Shown here: piece by piece, positions 42,775 to 51,553 of the stretch | Position numbering within the stretch: the first letter of the stretch is position 1 | How the letters are laid out: every line of letters starts with the position of its first letter | Assembly (NCBI GenBank): GCA_036732025.1 | Contig: DAINDE010000020.1 | Span: forward strand, 3,448-67,447 | Source: SSSZ01 sp036732025 | Lineage (GTDB): Bacteria > Pseudomonadota > Gammaproteobacteria > Burkholderiales > Rhodocyclaceae | Direction: 5' to 3' | Length of the DNA: 64,000 nt | Translations under genes and position numbers: made by a program | Notes under the pieces: generated by a model | The model's input: the letters and a program-made list of their open reading frames with translations, nothing else | What the model was told of the DNA's origin: nothing | Database searches by the model: none

Positions 42775-42807
42775 GGCGCTCCGTCTCCTCGCGCGATTCC
42801 GTCTCCG

Positions 42808-44256
42808 CTACTGCGACAGATAGGCGGCCTGCTGGCCGAGCATGTCCATCACGTGCTGCGGCATGCTGGAACGCAGCTGGCGTTCTAGCTGTTCCAGGTG
42901 ACTCGACACGGCCCGGAAGGAGCCCACCTTCTGGTACAGCAGGTTCTTCTCCTGCGAGATTTGCAGGAGCATCGCCTGGGCACGCTGGCGGACCTGGTTG
43001 GCCTGCTCGCGTTGGCTCTGCTGCAGCGTGTAGTTCTTGTCCAGGGCGGCCATGCCCAGTCGCAGGTTGCGTTCCAGGAAGATGTAGGCGTAGTCGGCGG
43101 CGATGACATCGCGGTACTGGGCGATCAGGCTGTCGGCGAGGCCCGATCCCGGGATGCTGGTGCCGATGGACAGCATCTTGTAGACCGGTTCGGTGGTCTG
43201 GTTCACGAAGCCGACCTCGGCCGAGTTGTTGGGGATGGCGGTGCGTGAGGCGATCTTCTCCGCGATGGAGCGCATCATCGTCTCCACCTTGGCGGTGAAG
43301 GGCGTGTGGGTGTAGGTGGTGTTCAGGCTGACCACGTCGCAGTTGGTGTAGTCGTTGCACTTCAGTATGTGCTGGATGACATCCGTGCCGCTCGCTGCAC
43401 TCTGGCCGTAGAGCAACTGGCTGATCGAAGTGAGCGTGGGCGCGATCGGCTCGGGGTCGCGGGCCGATTCCTCCGGGTAGTAGATGATCGTGCCGACCAG
43501 GCTCATGATCAGCTCGCGCTCCTGGTCGTCGAGATAGGAGCCGGTGTACTGCAATGCCTTCCAGGTAAGGTTGCCGACGAAAGGGGCCTTGTTCTTCACG
43601 TTCGGATCGCTGGAGGCCCGCGCCGAGGACAGGATGCTGGGCCGGTCGGTGGCGCAGCGCCGGCGCGCCGCATCGCGGTCGCTCTCCAGGCCCATCTCGA
43701 TGGCGAGGTCGGCGCAGGTTTCCTGCGAACTGTAGCCGAGCGATTCGGCGGCCGTGCTGACGATGGCCTTGGCGGTCTCGCACGAGTTGATGCGGGCATT
43801 GTTGATCCAGGTCTCCAGGCCCTTGGCCCATTTGGTGAGCCCGCCCAGCAGCGGCGAGACCGCTTCGAGCGCCAACTGAAACGCGATACCGGGCAGGGCG
43901 GCCGTGATGTTCTTCAGCATGTTCTTGAACTCGGTCGCCGAGATGTGGCTGAAGCTGCCGCCGAAGACGTCGATGCCACCGCAGCCGGCCTTGGCGCTGG
44001 GGAACTGGATGGCCGCGAGCTGATAGACCTTGTTGGGCGAGCGCATCATCAGGTTGCCGCCGGTGTAGGTATTGAAGGTCTGGCCGCGGAAGGCCCCGGG
44101 GGCCGTGTAGTTTCCGATGGCGCCCAGGTTGTTGAACATGTCATTCACCTCAGTGTTCAGGTCGCCGGCGCGCAGCGGCAGCGGCGAGATCACCAGCAGC
44201 AACGCCAGCAGTGCGGCGGAGGGTCGCCGCAATAGGGGATGGTCGGGGTGGTTCAT
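42808..44256 (-). CDS. traH: Conjugative pilus assembly protein TraH
   Basis: 482 residues with a signal peptide (LLALLLVISPLPLRAGD). DVFGGSFSHISATEFKNMLKNI, CGGID and SCETAK fit the TraH family. A C-terminal heptad-rich region (QQSQREQANQVRQRAQAMLLQISQEKNLLYQKVGSF) predicts a coiled coil. It works in the periplasm and outer membrane with TraF and TraW in F-pilus extension. The ATG overlaps the traF stop (4 bp), which fixes the start. Confidence 0.9.
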   Translation of the reverse strand: MNHPDHPLLRRPSAALLALLLVISPLPLRAGDLNTEVNDMFNNLGAIGNYTAPGAFRGQTFNTYTGGNLMMRSPNKVYQLAAIQFPSAKAGCGGIDVFGGSFSHISATEFKNMLKNITAALPGIAFQLALEAVSPLLGGLTKWAKGLETWINNARINSCETAKAIVSTAAESLGYSSQETCADLAIEMGLESDRDAARRRCATDRPSILSSARASSDPNVKNKAPFVGNLTWKALQYTGSYLDDQERELIMSLVGTIIYYPEESARDPEPIAPTLTSISQLLYGQSAASGTDVIQHILKCNDYTNCDVVSLNTTYTHTPFTAKVETMMRSIAEKIASRTAIPNNSAEVGFVNQTTEPVYKMLSIGTSIPGSGLADSLIAQYRDVIAADYAYIFLERNLRLGMAALDKNYTLQQSQREQANQVRQRAQAMLLQISQEKNLLYQKVGSFRAVSSHLEQLERQLRSSMPQHVMDMLGQQAAYLSQ

Positions 44257-45119
44257 GGGGCCTCCTGCGGCAGGGCGAGACGTTGCGTCGATCCGGGCAG
44301 CATCGCCTCGGCTTGCGGGCCGGACACGGCGGCGATGCGCTCCAGCAACTGGGATTCCGAGAGCACGCCGAAACCGATGGGCGTGATCTTTCCGGTGAAG
44401 GGCTGGGCCAGGAAGACGGCGGGCACCTGGGTGACCTTCAGGGTGGTGGCGATGCCGTTGTCCGCACGCGCGTTGGGGAAACCCGGCATCGGGCCGCCAT
44501 CGACGCTGATGGCCACGACCTGGATGCCATGGCGCGCCTGGAAGGCCGCCAGAGTCGGCGCGAAAGCGTGGCAGTACGGGCAGTCCGAGCGGTAGAAGAA
44601 AAACAGCACGTGGTCCTTGCCCAGTTCGGCAATCGAACGGGATCGATCCACCCACTCGGTCTGCTCGAAAACTTCCAGTGCCTTGGCGTTGACCGGCCGG
44701 CCTTGCAGCGTCGGATCGAGTGCCGGCGTGGCCCAGGCCACCCGCTGCGCTACGTCGGCGAAATAGGAGGCACGCGCGACCACTTGGGATTCCAGTTCCA
44801 TGTAGCGGCGCACGTTCGCCTCGGTCGGCCGCATGATGGCTATGTTGCGGGTGTCCTCCAGGGCCTTCTGCAGGCGTTCGAACTCGACCAATTCCGGGGC
44901 TTTCGAGGGCAGAGCGGGTGGCGCCGCGGGCGCCACCTTGTCCGGCAGCGGCGGACGTTCCCGTTCCTCGGGCATGGGATCCTCGTAGAAATGCCAGCCG
45001 CGCCAACTGTCGGACCAGTAGCGCGCAGCAGCATCCTGGGCCGACGCGGCGCTGGCGCCCAGCATCAAGGACAGCACCAGCAGCAGGCGAACGGGCGTGA
45101 GGAACGCGAAGCGCTTCAT
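44253..45119 (-). CDS. traF: Conjugative pilus assembly protein TraF (thioredoxin-like)
   Basis: 288 residues: a signal peptide (LLLVLSLMLGASAASAQ), a proline-rich spacer, and a C-terminal thioredoxin-like domain with CPYC at 180-183 (FFFYRSDCPYCHAFAPTLAAF) and the cis-proline VTQVPAVFL. F plasmid TraF usually has a degenerate thioredoxin fold; here the CxxC is intact, suggesting real disulfide activity. Probable clients are the Cys-rich TraN and TraU. It lies 7 bp after the small periplasmic gene. Confidence 0.9.
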   Translation of the reverse strand: MKRFAFLTPVRLLLVLSLMLGASAASAQDAAARYWSDSWRGWHFYEDPMPEERERPPLPDKVAPAAPPALPSKAPELVEFERLQKALEDTRNIAIMRPTEANVRRYMELESQVVARASYFADVAQRVAWATPALDPTLQGRPVNAKALEVFEQTEWVDRSRSIAELGKDHVLFFFYRSDCPYCHAFAPTLAAFQARHGIQVVAISVDGGPMPGFPNARADNGIATTLKVTQVPAVFLAQPFTGKITPIGFGVLSESQLLERIAAVSGPQAEAMLPGSTQRLALPQEAP

Positions 45120-45126
45120 AGGGGCC

Positions 45127-45501
45127 CTACTTCAGGGATTGCGGCGGCCGGCCGTCGAGGCAGTAGTTGATGCCGAAGTCCATCGTCTGCCGGCGCGGAG
45201 TCGTCGCGCCGGGCAGGAGCACGCCGTCTTGCCAGAATGTGACCTTCAGCCGGCTGCAACCCGGTTGGGCGTATCGCTTCTCGGTCGTCACGTCGATGTA
45301 GATCGGCGAGGTGGCACCGAAGCGCTTGGTGATTGCGTCGGCCATCTCGCCAGTCAGGATCCCGTGGGCCTGCCCGTCGGTCGCCTGGAGGGCGGCCAGC
45401 ATCACGGGGCGCGCATCGGGCACCGGCGTGCGGAGCACGTCGTCGGCGAAGGCGGGCAACGCCAATGCGGCGAGCAGCGCAGCGGCATAGACAGACTTCA
45501 T
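45127..45501 (-). CDS. Small periplasmic protein of the transfer operon, unknown
   Basis: 124 residues with a clear signal peptide (MKSVYAAALLAALALPAFADD) and a soluble domain of mixed beta character (RPVMLAALQATDGQAHGILTGEMADAITKRFG; KVTFWQDGVLL). It contains two cysteines (QPGCSRL and INYCLDG). The start overlaps traN by 4 bp. The position between traN and traF is occupied by trbE in F, but I see no resemblance to that protein. Confidence 0.65.
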   Translation of the reverse strand: MKSVYAAALLAALALPAFADDVLRTPVPDARPVMLAALQATDGQAHGILTGEMADAITKRFGATSPIYIDVTTEKRYAQPGCSRLKVTFWQDGVLLPGATTPRRQTMDFGINYCLDGRPPQSLK

Positions 45502-47819
45502 TGGCATTTCCCCTGTCCGTAGTAGCAGGTGGTGAGGCGCGAGGCGTTGCTGCCCTGGATCGTTCCGACACTGGGCAGCGTCGGGACGATGGAGGCATAG
45601 AACTCGGAGAGGTCCATGGCAGCGAAGTCCAGGCTCTGGAGCTGGGCAATCGTGAAGCCCGAGCAGTCGGGGCTCTTGCCGGAGCCCCAGCCCTTGCCCA
45701 CCTGGACGCGGCCCTGCTCGTTGACGATGCGCGCGAGCTTGCTGTTGAAGCAGCACTTGCCGGTGGTGTGCTCGATGCAGGCGACGCAGGCGCCCAGGAT
45801 GCGGATGCACGACGAACAATAGGTCCCGATGCTATGGCACAGGCCGGCCCCTTCCTTCATCGCGAGCTTGCCTTCCTCCTCGTTGCAGGACGACATCGAC
45901 ATGACGATGTAGATCACCACCGCAATGGCGAGCGACCAGGGATCGAAGGCGACCACCAGGCCGTCGCCGGAGTAGAGCACGACCGAACTGGCCGGCAGCG
46001 CGGTGCCGTTGATGGCGACGGTGACGCCATAGGTCGTGAAGCTCCCAGAAAAGCCCCCGCTCATCAGCAGTGCCTGCATGCCCTGGTACAGGAACTCGCG
46101 GTTGTCGGCGTTCATCAGGACGTCATAGACGAGGCGCGAACCCGTGCCAAACAGGCTCTGGTTGGTCATGCCGGCACCGGCCGAGTCGGAGTAGCAGCAG
46201 TTCTTGAAGAGCCGGTCCCGGCATTTGTTTGATTCGCCCTTGAAGACCTGCATGTTGTCGGTGTCGAGGTACACGCCGGCTTCACGCGCGGCTTCCATCA
46301 ACGACATCGAACGGGCGAAGTCGGCGTCGTTGGTGTAGCTGGTGTTGAAGCAGTTCGAGCCCAGGCAATAGACATTGGCGGGGCAGTTGGAGGCGGTGGT
46401 GGCGGTCTGTGCGGCGACCGGGCAGGTGTAGGTGTCCTGGGTGATCTCGCACAACCCGGTCGCCGCATTTAGCTGCTTGCAGGTGCTGGTCGCCGGGGTG
46501 CATCCGCTGCTCGCCAGCGGGGCGCACTCATCCACCGGGGCGCCCGCAGTGCAGGTCAGGGTGCGCTCATAGGACCAACAGGCGCGCGTGACAGCGCGGC
46601 CGTCGATGGTCTTGGTGGCGGGACCGTCTACGCAGCGGTCGGCGGTGGTCACGGTGCAGCGGCCGCCCTCCGTCAGCGCGGCGCTCCTGTCGACCCAGAC
46701 GTCCGTCTCGTGCTGCTCCATGGTCGGCTGGACGAAGGACAAGGGCAGGCTCCAGCCGGAGGCGCCGACCAGGGTCGCAGGCCCCGCCGGTAGGGCGCAG
46801 TGCATCCCGGCGTCGTCGTAGATCGTCGTGCTGCCGACCGGACAATTTCCATCGGCGTCGGGGGCCGTGAGCGTGTAGCACTGGTCGGCTCCTCCGCCCG
46901 AGAGGAATCCTCCCGCCCAGGAGCCGCCCAGCGTATCGCCGCCCACCGTTCCGGCGGGGCAGGCATAGACCGGCGTGCCGAACTGGAAGGTGTAGCTGCA
47001 GTTCCCGGCGGTGCAGCCCGAGCCCGGCATCATGACCACCTTGAAGGGGCTCCAGCAGTAGCCCTGCCAATGCGGCGACAGGTCGGTGACGTAGGTCGCC
47101 TGGGTCGCCGGTGCGATCGGCAGGTCGAGGGCCTGCCAGCCGATGCAGGCGCCCATGCCGCCGGCGGCGTAGAAGCGGAAACGCTGCTTGCCGTCGGCGC
47201 GGATGCGGCATTGCGCTTCCGCGATCATATAGTCCATGCCGTTGCGGTTGACCTGGCCATGGGCGAACCAGGTGCCTTCGGCACAACTGGGCAGCAATTC
47301 CACCTGGACCGTGAGGTCGCGCCGGGTGGTGTAGTTGCCGACGCCGCTATAACGGTTGCAGACCTTGGTGGTCGTTCCCGCGGGCGTGGTGACCTCGGCG
47401 GTGGTGCAACCCGAGTAATAGTCGGCGAGACTGCCCAGCACGATCGACGGATTGCCGGCGATATCGCGGGCGGCGGCGACGGCGGGATCGTAGGCCGAGA
47501 CCGGGGGGCGCGGCGTGTTGGCCGACGTCACGGCACCGCGCTGTGCTTGGCAGACGGGATCATCGATACTGGTGGCGCAGGCGGCCAGGCGGGCATTGGC
47601 CGCCCCTGACAGGCTGGGTTGGCCGTAGTACGTGGTTTCCGGTGGCGTCGTGGTATAGCCCGGCACGGCACTCGATGCACTCGGCGTATTCACCGTCCCC
47701 CGGATGACGGGATTGGCCGCCTGCCCGGCGGCGGTGCCTTCCTCGAACGGACCGGCCACGGCGGCGGTATGCGTCGTGATGAAGCAGACGAGCGTGATCC
47801 AGGTGACCCAGCGGCGCAT
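45498..47819 (-). CDS. traN: Mating-pair stabilisation protein TraN
   Basis: 773 residues with a signal peptide (WVTWITLVCFITTHTAAVAG) and a very high cysteine count, many in CxxC or CC pairs (FKNCCYSDSAG, CSSCIRILGACVACIEHTTGKCCF). This is the hallmark of TraN, the outer-membrane adhesin that grips the recipient. GWGSGKSPDCSGFTIAQLQSLDFAAMDLSEFY is the conserved C-terminal block. A hydrophobic segment near residue 640 (SLAIAVVIYIVMSMSS) is notable. The 3' end overlaps the next gene by 4 bp. Confidence 0.92.
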   Translation of the reverse strand: MRRWVTWITLVCFITTHTAAVAGPFEEGTAAGQAANPVIRGTVNTPSASSAVPGYTTTPPETTYYGQPSLSGAANARLAACATSIDDPVCQAQRGAVTSANTPRPPVSAYDPAVAAARDIAGNPSIVLGSLADYYSGCTTAEVTTPAGTTTKVCNRYSGVGNYTTRRDLTVQVELLPSCAEGTWFAHGQVNRNGMDYMIAEAQCRIRADGKQRFRFYAAGGMGACIGWQALDLPIAPATQATYVTDLSPHWQGYCWSPFKVVMMPGSGCTAGNCSYTFQFGTPVYACPAGTVGGDTLGGSWAGGFLSGGGADQCYTLTAPDADGNCPVGSTTIYDDAGMHCALPAGPATLVGASGWSLPLSFVQPTMEQHETDVWVDRSAALTEGGRCTVTTADRCVDGPATKTIDGRAVTRACWSYERTLTCTAGAPVDECAPLASSGCTPATSTCKQLNAATGLCEITQDTYTCPVAAQTATTASNCPANVYCLGSNCFNTSYTNDADFARSMSLMEAAREAGVYLDTDNMQVFKGESNKCRDRLFKNCCYSDSAGAGMTNQSLFGTGSRLVYDVLMNADNREFLYQGMQALLMSGGFSGSFTTYGVTVAINGTALPASSVVLYSGDGLVVAFDPWSLAIAVVIYIVMSMSSCNEEEGKLAMKEGAGLCHSIGTYCSSCIRILGACVACIEHTTGKCCFNSKLARIVNEQGRVQVGKGWGSGKSPDCSGFTIAQLQSLDFAAMDLSEFYASIVPTLPSVGTIQGSNASRLTTCYYGQGKCQ

Positions 47820-47828
47820 CGTGGCCTC

Positions 47829-48584
47829 CTATCCCCTAATCCGTTTCAAGAAGGTGTCGGCGGGCGGGCCGAAACCGGGTGCCGAGCGCCGCATGTATTC
47901 CAGCGCGTAGTCCAGGCTCACGTCGCCGGAGGTTCGCAGGAAACTGTCGGCTGGCGCGCAACTGCCGCTGGCGCAGGCAACCGGGCGGGTGCCGTCGCGC
48001 ACCAGCACGAAGGTCGGTACCCGGGTGACGGCGTAGCGGTCGAAGGCCGGGGGATCGATCTGCACGGCCACCTGCCGGGTGCCAATCAGGCCCTGCACCT
48101 GGGCGACGGTGTCGCGCAGCGAGCCGTTGGCGAAGCCCCGGAGGACGATCGAAGCCTTGGCACGCGCGGCCTGGTCGACCAGACGCTGCAGCGTGGGCCG
48201 GGGCATGGACAGGCTGACGAACACCAACAGCCCTGGCCCAGTCGCCAGCCCCTGCGCCTGAGTCATCGCCTCCGCTTGCGATGTATAGCCCCGCGCCAGC
48301 GCCTCGAGATCGATCGGGGTGCGACTGAGGGGCTGGGGCAGCGCCTCGACGTTCGGGCGGGTCGGCACCGGCGCGGATCGCAGTTCGGCATCGCTGGGCA
48401 TGCCGTACTTCCGCCGCGCCGCGTCAATGTCTCCCTCGGTGATCGCGGGCTGCTCGCGGCGGACCCGTTCGATGTCCGCGTCGGTAATGACCGGCGGGTT
48501 TTGCGGCAGGGCCGGCGCGCTCGCCACGAGTGCGGCGGTGAGGCCGAGGGCACGGGCAGATAGACGGAGATCAGAAGCCCACAC
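47829..48584 (-). CDS. trbC: Type-F conjugative pilin assembly protein TrbC
   Basis: 251 residues, starting at a GTG inside the end of traU; AAGAGGA lies 6 bp upstream, which decides this start. A signal peptide (LGLTAALVASAPALPQ) is followed by a helical region and the TrbC domain: LLVFVSLSMPRPTLQRLVDQAARAKASIVLRGFANGSL, VQIDPPAFDRYAVTRVPTFVLVRD (thioredoxin-like fold) and GDVSLDYALEYM. F TrbC is periplasmic and needed for pilus assembly, acting with TraW. In F, TraW and TrbC can be fused; here they are separate genes flanking traU. Confidence 0.88.
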   Translation of the reverse strand: MWASDLRLSARALGLTAALVASAPALPQNPPVITDADIERVRREQPAITEGDIDAARRKYGMPSDAELRSAPVPTRPNVEALPQPLSRTPIDLEALARGYTSQAEAMTQAQGLATGPGLLVFVSLSMPRPTLQRLVDQAARAKASIVLRGFANGSLRDTVAQVQGLIGTRQVAVQIDPPAFDRYAVTRVPTFVLVRDGTRPVACASGSCAPADSFLRTSGDVSLDYALEYMRRSAPGFGPPADTFLKRIRG

Positions 48585-49593
48585 AGCAGTTCCTCTTGCG
48601 AAATAACATGAAGGCGAAGTCCTCGCCGCGCACGGGGTATTCCTTGCCGGCGCCCCAGAACACCGTGGTGCGGCCGAAGGGCTGGCAGCAGCGCCCGGCT
48701 TCCTTCGCGGTGTTGGGGATCGGGTAGGTGAGTTGAGTCTTGTAGGCGGTCTTGTCCATGACCGGCTCGAAGTACGGCCCGCACAGGCCGGGCGTGCCAT
48801 GCCAGCCCCAGGCGATCAGTTCGCGGTGCATCTTCGCGGTCAGGCGCTGGGCCATCAGCGCGGCCGTGCGCACGCCGCCCAGGTGGTAGGGCACGTGGCC
48901 GTCGAGGGGGTAAATGCCCCCCTGGCAGCCGGCGCACCAGAAGAGCTCCTTGAGGCCGAAGCCGACCGAGGCGGCGACGCAATCGGCGGCGCAGGCGGCG
49001 ATGGCGACCGGATTGGCGAAGAGCACGGCGTCCGGGTTGAGGATCAGGGTGAGCTCGTCGTCGGCCCACAGGGGATCGACCTCGGTGAGGTAGGCGAGAT
49101 CGAAGGAGCCCTTCTCCAGGCAGGGGAAGTCGGTCACCACCTCCAGCCAGTACATCACCGGGTTCACGTAGAAGTGCGCCTGGTAGAAGCTGCCACCGTC
49201 CCCGTCGCCCTCCGGGCGGGTGAAGCGCGCGGCCTCCGGCGCCGGGATGCCCGGGTCGAGATCGATGCCGCCCAGCGATACCAGGCAGAAGGGCTTCCTC
49301 ACCGCCTCGACATGCCGTGCGGGCTCCCAGAAGCCGATGGAGAGCCCGATGACCGGATTGACGCCACAACTGCAGACGGGGCTCGCTGGGTTATCGGTGT
49401 CCTCCTGATCGCCGAAGTTGGCGATGCGCGCACTTCCGATACTGATCGGTAGGATGCAGGACCAGCAGATATCGGTGATCGGATTGGGAAACTTGCCGGT
49501 GCAGGTGGCCGCGCCAGCAGCGAGGCTGGGGCCGGCCGCGAAGACGAGCACGGCGGCAAGCAGGAAAGGAACGAGGCCGCGATGGGCATTCAT
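48571..49593 (-). CDS. traU: Conjugative transfer protein TraU
   Basis: 340 residues from the ATG at 49593 (overlapping traW by 4 bp). Signal peptide FLLAAVLVFAAGPSLA, then CTGKFPNPITDICWSCILPISIG, VCSCGVNPVIGLSIGFWEPARHVEAVRKPFCLVSLGG, GGSFYQAHFYVNPVMYWLEVV. These are the conserved Cys-rich TraU blocks. The end (KRNCCVGF) overlaps trbC by 14 bp. It is a periplasmic protein needed for DNA transfer more than for pilus formation in F. Confidence 0.93.
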   Translation of the reverse strand: MNAHRGLVPFLLAAVLVFAAGPSLAAGAATCTGKFPNPITDICWSCILPISIGSARIANFGDQEDTDNPASPVCSCGVNPVIGLSIGFWEPARHVEAVRKPFCLVSLGGIDLDPGIPAPEAARFTRPEGDGDGGSFYQAHFYVNPVMYWLEVVTDFPCLEKGSFDLAYLTEVDPLWADDELTLILNPDAVLFANPVAIAACAADCVAASVGFGLKELFWCAGCQGGIYPLDGHVPYHLGGVRTAALMAQRLTAKMHRELIAWGWHGTPGLCGPYFEPVMDKTAYKTQLTYPIPNTAKEAGRCCQPFGRTTVFWGAGKEYPVRGEDFAFMLFRKRNCCVGF

Positions 49594-50225
49594 GGGGACA
49601 CCGCCAATTCGTCGATACGCAACCGCAGCCCTTCCTGCGACACCAGCGCCGGCACCTGGGTGATGCCCAGGCGGCGGGTGAGCAGGCCCTGCTGGTCGTA
49701 GTAAACCGGGAGGCGCCAGGACTGCATCAGATCCAGGTAGGAGCCGCCGACCAGGATCGGCTTGACGCGTCCCTGGTACAGGGCGATCAACTGTCGCGCC
49801 CGGCTGATCTGACGCGGGTCGCGGGCATCGAAGAACAGCAGGTGCCGGGACAGCGACACCACCTCCAGCGGGTTCTTGCGCGTGCCGGCGGCAAACAGCA
49901 GTTCGCCCTGGGGGCCGAGGATGTTGCGATCCAGACTGAAGCTCGGATCGAAGTAGAAGGTCCGCGCTGCTTCGGCCGCACGCAGGCCGGTGATCGGCGG
50001 CGGATTCTTCACGGTCGCGACGCCCCGTTCCCGGGCTTCTGCTTCCAGGCGCCCGAGTTCGCCGCTGCGTTCCTTGTCGCGCAGGCGCTGCTCGATCATC
50101 TGGAGCAGATGGGGTTCGCTGATCGCGTAGGTCGGCCCGATGACGCCCAGATCCATAGCCCGCACGCCAGCCGCGCCCAGCATCAGGCAGAGCACCAGAG
50201 GAGCGGACACGATGCCGCGTTTCAT
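49590..50225 (-). CDS. traW: Conjugative pilus assembly protein TraW
   Basis: 211 residues with a signal peptide (GIVSAPLVLCLMLGAAGVRA). DLGVIGPTYAISEPHLLQMIEQRLRDKERSGELGRLEAEARER and RTFYFDPSF match TraW. VKPILVGGSYLDLMQSWRLPVYYDQQGLLTRRLGITQVPALV is its conserved end. It is periplasmic and part of the F-pilus extension group with TraU, TrbC and TraF. Its start overlaps the preceding small gene by 4 bp. Confidence 0.9.
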   Translation of the reverse strand: MKRGIVSAPLVLCLMLGAAGVRAMDLGVIGPTYAISEPHLLQMIEQRLRDKERSGELGRLEAEARERGVATVKNPPPITGLRAAEAARTFYFDPSFSLDRNILGPQGELLFAAGTRKNPLEVVSLSRHLLFFDARDPRQISRARQLIALYQGRVKPILVGGSYLDLMQSWRLPVYYDQQGLLTRRLGITQVPALVSQEGLRLRIDELAVSP

Positions 50226-50599
50226 CGCGCCCTCCCGGCCGGGCAACGGATCTGTCCGGCGAATCGCTCGCGGGCGGCGCTATCGCGCAGGTGGCTGGCA
50301 CGGATCAGTCCCATCAGCACCGGATCGCCGTCACCGGCCGACATCGCTTGGCGCAGCTCACTCGTGGTGAGTGCCCGGCCGCAACGTTGCTCGAAGGCCG
50401 CGAGATAGTCCTTGGCGCCGGTTTCAGCGGCGGGGGCGATTTGCCGCAGGAGGCCGAGATAGTCGGCCAGCGGCATGTCATTGATCCCCAGAGTCGTCGG
50501 CGTCCCGTGGATCGGCCCGCGGGCCGGACTGGACTGGCCCCGGGCAGCCGGCTGGGTCAAGAGGCCGAGCAGCGTGAGGAGCAGAAGGGCCTTGGTCAT
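50222..50599 (-). CDS. Small secreted protein of the transfer operon, unknown
   Basis: 125 residues: a signal peptide (ALLLLTLLGLLTQPAARGQ) and a helical mature part (MPLADYLGLLRQIAPAAETGAKDYLAAFEQRCGRALTTSELRQAMSAGDGDPVLMGLIRASHLRDSAARERF). It has two cysteines. I do not recognise the family. It sits between the TraF-type peptidase gene and traW and overlaps traW by 4 bp, so it is translated with the pilus assembly genes. Confidence 0.65.
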   Translation of the reverse strand: MTKALLLLTLLGLLTQPAARGQSSPARGPIHGTPTTLGINDMPLADYLGLLRQIAPAAETGAKDYLAAFEQRCGRALTTSELRQAMSAGDGDPVLMGLIRASHLRDSAARERFAGQIRCPAGRAR

Positions 50600-50609
50600 G
50601 GCGCGCCTT

Positions 50610-51188
50610 TCAATACAGTGGAACCACGACACCGACCACCTGCTCGGCCCGTACCAGGCCGCTGTCCTGGTAGCGCGAGTCGAAGGAGTCGGGGCTGGTG
50701 CCCTGCACGTAGTAGTGCCCGGGCGGGATGACGGTGGGCGTAATCGGTACGAGGGGACGATGGTCGTAGGCCTGCAGCTTGGCCACGCCGACCTCCTCGC
50801 CGTTGATCGCCACGTGCCGATCGGCGACGGTCACGGCATCTCCCGGCAAGCCCCGCACGATCTTGAAGAAGGGTTGGCCGCGCAGCCCTGGATAACGCAT
50901 CTGCGCCTCACCGTCGAACGAGAAGACGATGAAGTCGCCGCGCCGCAGGGGGCGGGGGCCGCGCACCAGCCAGGCGATGCGATACGGCAGGCTCGGCGTC
51001 CAGTTGAAGAGCACGGGCAGCCGCGGCGTCGCATCGATGAAGAGCCGGGCATAGGCCAAGCCCCAGATCGCCAAGATCGGCAGGTAGAGATACCAGCGCC
51101 GGCGCACATGGCGCAGGAAATCGGCAAAATGCTTGACGGCTCGCCGCCCTAGGCCGGGTAGCGCCTGTTGGACCGGTTCGGAATTCAT
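50610..51188 (-). CDS. TraF-type signal peptidase (S26) for pilin maturation
   Basis: 192 residues of peptidase family S26C. One membrane anchor (YLYLPILAIWGLAYARLF), the catalytic serine in FNWTPSLPYR (Ser66) and the catalytic lysine in FKIVRGLPGD (Lys109) are present. HYYVQGTSPDSFDSRY is the conserved box E. RP4 TraF cleaves and cyclises the TrbC pilin; this homologue probably processes the pilin encoded at 58743. The start overlaps trbI by 4 bp. It corresponds to trhF/trsF of F-like ICEs. Confidence 0.88.
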   Translation of the reverse strand: MNSEPVQQALPGLGRRAVKHFADFLRHVRRRWYLYLPILAIWGLAYARLFIDATPRLPVLFNWTPSLPYRIAWLVRGPRPLRRGDFIVFSFDGEAQMRYPGLRGQPFFKIVRGLPGDAVTVADRHVAINGEEVGVAKLQAYDHRPLVPITPTVIPPGHYYVQGTSPDSFDSRYQDSGLVRAEQVVGVVVPLY

Positions 51189-51553
51189 GGCGCGGCCACC
51201 TTTCTGCGCAGCTGCGCCGTCAGGTCGACGGTATTCGGCGTCGGTCCGGCCACGGCGGTCCTGAGGATTACCAGGCAGTTGCATTCCCGCGGCAACTCAT
51301 CGAGGGCGAGCGGCAGGCGCTGGGCGAAGGCCCGGGCCATGACGAGCGCCTTCTGGCGGTCTTCCTCCGAGCTTGCCTTGGTGAGGATCTGGGTGAACTC
51401 GGCTTCCTTCGCGCGGTACACCTCGGCCACATCGACCACGCCGATGACCAGAGCCGGCCGTAGTACCCAGCGGTCGTAGGCCGCAAGCGCGGCGGCCACC
51501 ACGACCAGGGTGGCCAGGCCCTGGGCCAGCCATTGGGGAACGGTGGCTTTCAT
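51185..51553 (-). CDS. trbI: Type-F conjugative transfer protein TrbI
   Basis: 122 residues: one N-terminal membrane helix (GLATLVVVAAALAAYDRWVL) and a periplasmic part with VVDVAEVYRAKEAEFTQILTKASSEEDRQKALVMARAFAQRL. The size, topology and place between traC and the S26 peptidase match TrbI of F-type systems, which affects pilus retraction and length. It overlaps traC by 4 bp. Sequence similarity in this family is low, so the call relies partly on order. Confidence 0.75.
   Translation of the reverse strand: MKATVPQWLAQGLATLVVVAAALAAYDRWVLRPALVIGVVDVAEVYRAKEAEFTQILTKASSEEDRQKALVMARAFAQRLPLALDELPRECNCLVILRTAVAGPTPNTVDLTAQLRRKVAAP

Noticed and set aside
42248..43831. 527-codon frame overlapping traH and traG on the same strand
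   Set aside because: Rich in R/P/H/G with no motifs, while the alternative frames encode clear TraH and TraG.
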